Below are positions 57,807 through 64,000 of a DNA stretch of 64,000 nucleotides, piece by piece (the first letter of the stretch is position 1; each line of letters begins with the position of its first letter). Source of the DNA: Flavisphingomonas formosensis (lineage in GTDB: Bacteria; Pseudomonadota; Alphaproteobacteria; Sphingomonadales; Sphingomonadaceae). A program made the translations under genes and the position numbers. Location of the stretch: the NCBI RefSeq assembly GCF_009755815.1, contig NZ_WRPK01000008.1, forward strand, positions 62,001 to 126,000. Reading direction: 5' to 3'. The notes beneath the pieces were generated by a model. The model searched no databases, was not told the origin of the DNA, and saw only the letters and a program-made list of their open reading frames with translations.

Positions 57807-59318
57807 ATGACGGAAGACCTCGGCCGCTGGGGCGCAATCCTCGCGGAATATGAGCGGCGGCGCGCCTTCGGCCGATCGATGGGCGGGCCGGAGAAGGTGG
57901 CACGGCACCGAGCGGCAGGGCGGATGGATGCGCGTCAACGCGCCGACACGCTGTTCGACGCTGGCAGCTTCGTCGAGATTGGCGGCTTTACCGGCGCGAT
58001 GACACAGGACGGCCCGGCGCCGGCACCCGCCGACGCGATGGTGGCGGGTTTCGGCCGGGTCGACGGCCGGCCCGTGCTGGCGGGGATCGAGGATTTCACC
58101 GTGCTCGGCGGTTCGATCGGCTCTGCAAGCGCCGACAAGCGCTATCGCCTGTGCCAGCTCGCAGCGCAGGAGCGCGTGCCGCTGGTGTTCATGCTGGAAG
58201 GCGCCGGCCATCGCCTCACCGACGAGCCGGGCAGCCGTGCGCCCAACGATCTCCAGGGCCTGGCCGAGCTGTCGGGCCAGGTTCCGATCGTCTGCCTCGT
58301 GCTCGGTGCATCCGCCGGCCATGGCGCGCTGACTGCGCCGCTCAGCGATTTCGTGGTGATGACCGAAAGCGCGACGATGTTCGCCGCCGGCCCGCCGCTG
58401 GTGAAGGCGGCAATCGGCGAGGTCGTGACCAAGGAGCAGCTCGGCGGGCCGCAGGTGCATGTCGATGTCTCGGGCGTCGCACATAATCTGGTCACTGACG
58501 ATGCCGCAGCGATCGCTATGGCGCGACGTTACCTCTCTTATTTCCCGTCGAATGCTTGGGGTATGCCGCCACCGACAGAGGGCGCCGGCACGGGACCACG
58601 CCGGCTGGACGCGATCCTCACCCTCATCGATCCTGATCCGCGAATCCCCTTCCGCATGCGCGACGTGCTGGAGCTACTGGTCGACGACTCCACCCTGTTC
58701 GAGGTGCAACCGCGCTTCGGCCGATCGCTGATCACCGCGCTGGCGCGGCTCGGCGGGCGGAGTGTCGCGATCCTCGCCAACGATCCCAGCGTCGGTGCCG
58801 GCGCGATCGACGGCCCGGCCGCGGACAAGGCCACGCATTTCCTGGAGGTGGCCGGCGCGTTCGGACTGCCGGCGGTTTTCCTGACCGACAATCCCGGCGT
58901 GATGGCCGGCACGGCCGCCGAGAAATCCGGCATCCTGCGCCGCTCGGCCCGCATGTTCATGGCACAGCATCGGCTACGCAGCCCCAAGCTGCACGTCACG
59001 CTGCGCAAGGCGTTCGGCTTCGGCTCTTCGATCATGGCGATGAACCCGTTCGACGCGCAGACCAGCATCCTCGCCTTTCCGGCGATCACGCTCGGCGCCA
59101 TGCCGGCCGGTAGCGGATCGGCCGCGGCCAAGCTCGACGCGGAAGCACGCGCGCAGGTGGAGGCGCGGCAGGCCGGCAGCGCCTATCACCTCGCCTCGCG
59201 TCTGGCCTTCGACGACGTGATCGACCCGCGGGAGCTGCGCAATGCGCTGCTCGACGGCCTGGCGCTGGCCGATGCACGGGGTGCCACGGAGCCACGCGGT
59301 CTGGGAATACTGCCCTAG
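57807..59318 (+). CDS. acyl-CoA carboxylase carboxyltransferase subunit (PccB/MccB type)
   Basis: 503 residues. Carboxyltransferase (ClpP/crotonase fold) that moves CO2 from biotin to an acyl-CoA. N-terminal half: VAGFGRVDGRPVLAGIEDFTVLGGSIG, LEGAGHRL, VVMTESATMFAAGPPLVKAAIGE. C-terminal half: VAILANDPSVGAGAIDGPAADKATHFLE, FLTDNPGVMAGTAAEKSGILRR and RKAFGFGSSIMAMNPFD. Both acyl-CoA and biotin pockets look intact. No biotin carboxylase subunit lies nearby, so it must pair with one encoded elsewhere. ATG 57807 is preceded by AGGAAGGGG. Confidence 0.88.
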   Translation: MTEDLGRWGAILAEYERRRAFGRSMGGPEKVARHRAAGRMDARQRADTLFDAGSFVEIGGFTGAMTQDGPAPAPADAMVAGFGRVDGRPVLAGIEDFTVLGGSIGSASADKRYRLCQLAAQERVPLVFMLEGAGHRLTDEPGSRAPNDLQGLAELSGQVPIVCLVLGASAGHGALTAPLSDFVVMTESATMFAAGPPLVKAAIGEVVTKEQLGGPQVHVDVSGVAHNLVTDDAAAIAMARRYLSYFPSNAWGMPPPTEGAGTGPRRLDAILTLIDPDPRIPFRMRDVLELLVDDSTLFEVQPRFGRSLITALARLGGRSVAILANDPSVGAGAIDGPAADKATHFLEVAGAFGLPAVFLTDNPGVMAGTAAEKSGILRRSARMFMAQHRLRSPKLHVTLRKAFGFGSSIMAMNPFDAQTSILAFPAITLGAMPAGSGSAAAKLDAEARAQVEARQAGSAYHLASRLAFDDVIDPRELRNALLDGLALADARGATEPRGLGILP

Positions 59319-59320
59319 TT

Positions 59321-59339
59321 CCTCCGCGGGACGGGGAGG
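59321..59339. terminator. hairpin between the carboxyltransferase gene and dnaE
   Basis: CCTCC and GGAGG arms with a GC-rich loop in the 29 bp between two converging stop codons; no T tract. Confidence 0.35.
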
Positions 59340-59347
59340 ATTGGAGG

Positions 59348-62300
59348 CTAGGAAACCAGTGCCAGTTTCGGCGCTTCGACCGGCCTCAACCGCGCGCTCA
59401 CGCCCGGAATCCGCTCGATCCTCGCGACCAACTCCGCGTCGAGCAGGAAGCCACGCCCCAGCAGCAGCTTCACCTCGGAACCATCCGGCAACAGCGCCCG
59501 CAGACGGATCTCGCCACGGCCGGCCGCGCCACCGCTCACCATCGCGGCGAGCGCGGGCAGTGCCTCGGGATCGGCCGTCTCGACCTCCAGCACCAGCCGG
59601 GCGTTGAGCCCCATGCCCTCCATCGGCTGGCAGCCGCGCACCGTGACGCGCGGCGTCTCCTCACCCGGACGCCGATCGATCTCGACGGTCAGCAGCACGC
59701 AATCGCCCGAGCGGCCCGCCGCCTCCAGATCATTGGCCGCCACCTCATCGAACGCGCTCGCCATGAACTGGCCCGACTGATCGGACATCATTGCCAGCAG
59801 ATAGCGGTTGCCCCGCGCCGAGGTGCGCCACCGCGCATCCTCGACCAGTGCCGCCATCTTCATCGTCGGGACGGGCTGGCGCTTGCCGTCGACATAACGC
59901 GGCGCCTGCTCGGCCGGCGCGGGCATCGCCGCAATCTCGGCGAAGCTGCGCGCGCCGTTGGCCTGGGCGAGATGGCGGTAGCGATCGGTGGGATGGGCGG
60001 AGAAATAGAAGCCGAAAGCATCCTTCTCATTGGTCATGCTCTCGGCAAGTGACCAATGTACATTCGGACGTTTTATGTGAGCGCCACCGCCGTCAGACGC
60101 AGCGAACAAGCCGCCCTGACCTTGCGCTTTGTCCCCAGCCAGCCTGCTTGCTTCAGCCAGAATTTGCTCGACGCATCCGTAAGCCACGGCACGATTTGGC
60201 TCAATTCCGTCGAACGCACCGCTCTGCGCAAGGCTTTCGAGCTGTCGCCGATTCAGCAATCTGGGATCGATACGCTCGGCGAATTGCTCAAGCGAAAGCA
60301 ATTTCCCATTCGCTTTCCGCTCAGCGACGAACTGCTCCATCGCGCGCTCGCCCACGCCCTTCAGCGCGCCCAACGCGTACCGGACACTCTCCCCCTCCAC
60401 CGAGAACTCCGCCTCGCTGGCGTTCACGCATGGCGGCAGGCAGGGCACGCTCATCCGCCGCATGTCGTCCACGAACACGGCGAGCTTGTCGGTCAGCGCC
60501 ATGTCGTAGCACATCGAAGCGGCATAGAATTCGGGCTTGTGATGCGCCTTCAGCCACGCGGTCTGATAGGCGACCAGCGCATAGGCCGCCGCGTGGCTCT
60601 TGTTGAAGCCATAGCCGGCAAATTTGTCGATCAAGTCGAACAGCTCGTTCGCCTTGTCGCGCGAGATGGCCTTGTCCGCACAGCCGGTGACGAAGCGCTC
60701 GCGCTGCGCATCCATCTCGGCCTTGATCTTCTTGCCCATGGCGCGGCGAAGGAGGTCGGCCTCGCCGAGCGAGTAGCCGGCGAGCACCTGGGCCGCCTGC
60801 ATCACCTGCTCCTGATAGACGAAGATGCCGTAGGTTTCCTTCAGCACGTCTTCCAGCAAGTCATGCGGATATTCGATCTCCTCACGCCCGTTCTTGCGCG
60901 CGCCGAACATCGGGATATTGTCCATCGGACCCGGCCGGTAGAGCGAGACGAGCGCGATGATATCGCCGAAATTGGTCGGACGCACCGCGGCGAGGGTGCG
61001 CCGCATCCCCTCCGATTCCAGCTGGAACACGCCCACCGTGTCGCCCTTCTGGAGCAAGGCGTAGACTTCGGGATCGTCCCAGGAGAGGGTGTTGAAGTCG
61101 ACCTCTATGCCTTTCTGGGCCAGTAGCTCCTGCGCCTTCTTGAGCACCGACAGCGTCTTGAGGCCGAGGAAGTCGAACTTCACGAGGCCGGCACCCTCGA
61201 CGAACTTCATGTCGAACTGGGTGACCGGCATGTCCGAACGCGGATCGCGATAGAGCGGGACGAGCTTGTCGAGCCGCCGGTCACCGATCACCACGCCGGC
61301 AGCGTGGGTCGAGCTGTGGCGCGGAAGGCCCTCCAGCTTCATCGCCAGATCGAACAGCCGCTTCACATCGGCATCGTTCTTATATTCGTTGGCAAGCTCC
61401 GAGACACCATTGAGCGCGCGGTCGAGGGTCCAGGGATCGGTCGGATGGTTGGGGACGAGCTTGGCGAGCCGATCGACCTGGCCATAGCTCATCTGCAGCA
61501 CGCGGCCCGTATCCTTCAGCACCGCACGCGCTTTCAGCCGCCCGAAGGTGATGATCTGCGCGACATGGTCTCGGCCATATTTCTGCTGGACGTAGCTGAT
61601 CACCTCGCCGCGCCGGGTTTCGCAGAAATCGATGTCGAAGTCCGGCATCGAGACGCGTTCCGGATTCAGGAAGCGCTCGAACAGCAGGCCGAGCGCGATC
61701 GGATCGAGATCGGTGATGGTGAGCGCCCAGGCGACCGCCGAGCCGGCGCCCGATCCGCGCCCCGGCCCCACCGGAATGTCATGATCCTTCGCCCATTTGA
61801 TGAAGTCGGCGACGATCAGGAAATAGCCGGCGAACCCCATCCGGACGATGATGTCGAGCTCATAGTCCAGCCGCTTGCGATAGACATCGAGTTCGTCCTC
61901 GCGCCCGGCGAGTCGCATTTCGAGGCCGGCATGCGCATCGCGGCGCAACGCCTGCACCTCCGCTTCGGGATCGCCGGCCAGATTGGGCAAGATCGGCTTG
62001 CGCCAAGGTGCCGCAAAGGCGCAGCGTTGCGCGACGACCAGCGTGTTCTGGATCGCCTCGGGCACATCCTCGAACAGCCGCACCATCTCGCCGGTCGGCT
62101 TCAGCCAGGCGTCGGGTGACGAGCGGATCCGCTCCTCGCTGTCGACATAGGCCGAATTGGCGATGCACAGCATCGTGTCGTGCGCCGCGTGGAAACCCGC
62201 CTCGGCAAAGCAGGCCGGATTGGTCGCCACCAGCGGCAGATCGCGCGCATAAGCGAGATCGATCAGCGCTGCTTCGGCCACTTCCTCCGCCACATCGCCG

Positions 62301-62824
62301 CGCCGCGCGAGCTCGATATAGAGGCGATCGGGAAACAGCGCCTCCAGCCGGTCGACATAGGCCTCCGCTTCACTCTGCTGTTCTTCCGCGAGCAGCCGCG
62401 TTACCGCGCCTTCGCCTGCCGCAGTGAGTGCGATCAACCCATCGGTGCGCCCCTCGATCGCCTCGAAGGGCACATGCGCCGCCTCCTCGATCGGCCGATC
62501 GAGATGCGCGGCGGACACCAGCGCGCACAGATTGTCGTAGCCGGCGGCATCCTGCGCATAGAGCGCCAGCCAGTCGATCGCCTGCGGCCGGCCTTCCGCC
62601 ACCGGACGCGCGACCGCCAGCATCGTACCGATGATCGGCTGCACGCCATCCTTCTTCGCCGCGTCCGAAAAGGCCATTGCGCCGTAAAGGCCGTTGCGGT
62701 CGGTGATCGCCGCCGCCGGAAAACCGAGCTTGCGCGCCTGCTTCGCGATCGCCTTCGGATCGATCGCGCCCTCGAGCATGGTGAAGGCGGAGAAAATACG
62801 GAGCGGGACGAAGGCCTGCGTCAT
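59348..62824 (-). CDS. dnaE: DNA polymerase III alpha subunit
   Basis: 1158 residues, the chromosomal replicase polymerase subunit. An N-terminal PHP domain (RIFSAFTMLEGAIDPKAIAKQA, AAAITDRNGLYGAMAF) has lost the usual first metal histidines (FSAFT instead of HSxYS). The polymerase core has GPGRGSGAGSAVAWALTITDLDP and the catalytic aspartates in MPDFDIDFCETRRGEVISYV, with HAAGVVIGD and YSLGEADLLRRAMGKK. The HhH and OB domains and a short C-terminal tail follow. Complete and normal length. Confidence 0.97.
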   Translation of the reverse strand: MTQAFVPLRIFSAFTMLEGAIDPKAIAKQARKLGFPAAAITDRNGLYGAMAFSDAAKKDGVQPIIGTMLAVARPVAEGRPQAIDWLALYAQDAAGYDNLCALVSAAHLDRPIEEAAHVPFEAIEGRTDGLIALTAAGEGAVTRLLAEEQQSEAEAYVDRLEALFPDRLYIELARRGDVAEEVAEAALIDLAYARDLPLVATNPACFAEAGFHAAHDTMLCIANSAYVDSEERIRSSPDAWLKPTGEMVRLFEDVPEAIQNTLVVAQRCAFAAPWRKPILPNLAGDPEAEVQALRRDAHAGLEMRLAGREDELDVYRKRLDYELDIIVRMGFAGYFLIVADFIKWAKDHDIPVGPGRGSGAGSAVAWALTITDLDPIALGLLFERFLNPERVSMPDFDIDFCETRRGEVISYVQQKYGRDHVAQIITFGRLKARAVLKDTGRVLQMSYGQVDRLAKLVPNHPTDPWTLDRALNGVSELANEYKNDADVKRLFDLAMKLEGLPRHSSTHAAGVVIGDRRLDKLVPLYRDPRSDMPVTQFDMKFVEGAGLVKFDFLGLKTLSVLKKAQELLAQKGIEVDFNTLSWDDPEVYALLQKGDTVGVFQLESEGMRRTLAAVRPTNFGDIIALVSLYRPGPMDNIPMFGARKNGREEIEYPHDLLEDVLKETYGIFVYQEQVMQAAQVLAGYSLGEADLLRRAMGKKIKAEMDAQRERFVTGCADKAISRDKANELFDLIDKFAGYGFNKSHAAAYALVAYQTAWLKAHHKPEFYAASMCYDMALTDKLAVFVDDMRRMSVPCLPPCVNASEAEFSVEGESVRYALGALKGVGERAMEQFVAERKANGKLLSLEQFAERIDPRLLNRRQLESLAQSGAFDGIEPNRAVAYGCVEQILAEASRLAGDKAQGQGGLFAASDGGGAHIKRPNVHWSLAESMTNEKDAFGFYFSAHPTDRYRHLAQANGARSFAEIAAMPAPAEQAPRYVDGKRQPVPTMKMAALVEDARWRTSARGNRYLLAMMSDQSGQFMASAFDEVAANDLEAAGRSGDCVLLTVEIDRRPGEETPRVTVRGCQPMEGMGLNARLVLEVETADPEALPALAAMVSGGAAGRGEIRLRALLPDGSEVKLLLGRGFLLDAELVARIERIPGVSARLRPVEAPKLALVS

Positions 62825-62894
62825 GGACGGACTATGGGCCGTGGGGGCGAGTGATGAAAGGTCGCGGGGCTACTTTATCCACAGAATCGACGCC

Positions 62895-63566
62895 CTACTC
62901 CAGCACCCCATCGTGCAGCCGCACCACGCGATCCATTTTCAGCGCGATCCGTTCATTGTGCGTCGCGACCAAGGCAGCTGAGCCTTCGCCGCGGACGAGC
63001 TTCAGGAATTCTGCCAGCACCACGTCCGCAGTCGCCTCGTCCAGATTGCCGGTCGGCTCGTCGGCGAGCACCAGCGGAGGCTTGTTGGCGAGCGCTCGTG
63101 CGACGGCGACGCGCTGCTGCTCGCCGCCGGACAGCTGGCTCGGCCGGTGGTGGAGGCGATTCGCGAGGCCCAATGCCGAAAGCAGCGCCCACGCGCGGGC
63201 TTGCGCATCCGCAGGCGCAGCGCCCTTGATGAGCTGCGGCAGCACGACATTCTCCGCCGCGGTGAAATCGGGCAGCAGATGGTGGAACTGATAGACGAAG
63301 CCTAGCGAATCGCGGCGCAGCCGCGTGCGCCCGTCATTGTCGAGCTTCGCCGCCTCCTCGCCCGCCAGCCGGATCGATCCGTCGAAGCCGCCCTCCAGCA
63401 ATCCCACCGCCTGCAGCAGCGTCGACTTGCCCGATCCGCTCGGCCCGAGCAGCGCCACGATCTCGCCCGGTGCGATGCTGAGGTTCACGCCGCGCAGCAC
63501 GTCGATCCGCGCCCCGCCCTGCTCGAAACTGCGTTCGAGACCGTCGACGACGAGCACCTCACTCAT
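62895..63566 (-). CDS. lolD: lipoprotein-releasing system ATP-binding protein
   Basis: 223-residue ABC ATPase that powers release of outer membrane lipoproteins from the inner membrane. Walker [19 protein letters not shown] loop [19 protein letters not shown] (the LolD-type hydrophobic insert), signature [20 protein letters not shown] and Walker [16 protein letters not shown] are all present. Overlaps the permease gene by 8 nt; dnaE follows 70 bp later. Confidence 0.96.
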   Translation of the reverse strand: MSEVLVVDGLERSFEQGGARIDVLRGVNLSIAPGEIVALLGPSGSGKSTLLQAVGLLEGGFDGSIRLAGEEAAKLDNDGRTRLRRDSLGFVYQFHHLLPDFTAAENVVLPQLIKGAAPADAQARAWALLSALGLANRLHHRPSQLSGGEQQRVAVARALANKPPLVLADEPTGNLDEATADVVLAEFLKLVRGEGSAALVATHNERIALKMDRVVRLHDGVLE

Positions 63567-64000
63567 AGCGCAGCACCTGCACCGGATCGGTGTTCGCCGC
63601 CTTGAACGCCGGATAGAGGGTGAAGAGGAAGCTGGATCCGATCGCCAGAGCGACGATCGCCGCCACTTCGACCGGATCGGTCTTGGATGGCAGTTCGGTC
63701 AGGAAGCGGATCGACGGATCCCACAGATTTTGTCCTGTCACGAATTGCACGAAATTGACCACGGACTGACGGAAGAAGAGGAAGACGAAGCCCAGTAGCA
63801 GCCCCGCCCCGGTGCCAAGCGTTCCGATGGTGACGCCCACCGTCATGAAGATCTTCATCATCCCCCATCGCGTCGCGCCCATCGTGCGCAGGATCGCGAT
63901 GTCGCGCGTCTTGGCGCGCACCAGCATGATCAGCGAGGAGAGGATGTTGAACACGGCGACGAGGATAATCAGCGAGAGTACGACGAACATCGCCACCCGC
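63559..64000 (-). CDS. lolC: lipoprotein-releasing ABC permease (LolC/E family), 5' part outside the window
   Basis: The visible C-terminal part has three membrane helices ([62 protein letters not shown]). It contains the FtsX/LolE coupling block [23 protein letters not shown] and ends ALKAAN-like [16 protein letters not shown]. LolC versus LolE cannot be separated from this fragment; adjacency to lolD favours the fused LolC/E type. Confidence 0.93.
   Translation of the reverse strand, partial: RVAMFVVLSLIILVAVFNILSSLIMLVRAKTRDIAILRTMGATRWGMMKIFMTVGVTIGTLGTGAGLLLGFVFLFFRQSVVNFVQFVTGQNLWDPSIRFLTELPSKTDPVEVAAIVALAIGSSFLFTLYPAFKAANTDPVQVLRYE

Overview
The window looks like about 64 kb of a chromosome from a sphingomonad-type alphaproteobacterium. 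This rests on high GC, a Sphingomonadaceae-style TonB-dependent receptor (signal peptide, then a GDIVVTAQRREQ plug start), a lolC-lolD-dnaE order at the right edge, and dispersed 85-100 bp palindromic intergenic repeats. Both edges cut genes: a class III CoA-transferase on the left and a LolC/E-type permease on the right. I see no rRNA, tRNA, CRISPR array, insertion sequence or phage gene.

1-26 kb is a large catabolic region. It holds a CoA-transferase, an HMG-CoA-lyase-like enzyme, an isochorismatase-fold amidase, two PuuE/cyclic-imidase-like deacetylase-fold hydrolases, an aldehyde dehydrogenase, an Asp/Glu-racemase-superfamily protein and a flavin monooxygenase. It also has two paralogous methyltransferase-fold proteins, an MFS carrier, two alpha/beta-hydrolase-fold proteins without a nucleophilic serine, a KstD/fumarate-reductase-like flavoprotein, a GST, a TonB receptor, an old-yellow-enzyme/FAD reductase, an SDR, a GlcG/HbpS-like protein, a two-domain VOC protein and two small helical proteins. 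An IclR and a GntR regulator are embedded in it. I read two putative operator families from the DNA: a 25 bp motif at three promoters around the IclR gene, and an AT-rich imperfect palindrome at three or four promoters that I tentatively assign to GntR. Together they tie the scattered operons into one pathway, probably ring opening of a nitrogen-containing or oxygenated cyclic compound. The substrate is not known.

26-29 kb is a small divergent locus: a beta-propeller protein and a two-headed DNA-binding regulator on one strand, a small membrane protein and a DUF899 thioredoxin-fold protein on the other. 29-42 kb is a complete glycogen metabolism cluster on the minus strand (glgP, glgB, glgC, glgA, pgm, glgX), followed by a GH13 alpha-glucosidase.

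42-49 kb carries a MexI-like RND efflux operon (MFP, pump, outer membrane factor) with a divergent TetR gene and a nearby SoxR gene. A perfect SoxR-box-like palindrome sits on the soxR start codon and is arranged as a MerR-type 19 bp spacer promoter pointing towards the pump.

49-51.5 kb contains the strongest candidate for a new system: a PqqD-like/radical SAM/SPASM maturase whose GTG start overlaps the end of a 104-residue precursor-like protein. That protein ends in a CxCxCx5C core with a six-glycine, C-terminal-histidine tail. A recognisable promoter with a perfect 14 bp palindrome at its -35 box lies upstream.

51.8-64 kb is mostly ordinary: a secreted amidohydrolase, katG, an SDR remnant, an acyl-CoA ligase, a carboxyltransferase, dnaE, lolD and part of lolC/E.
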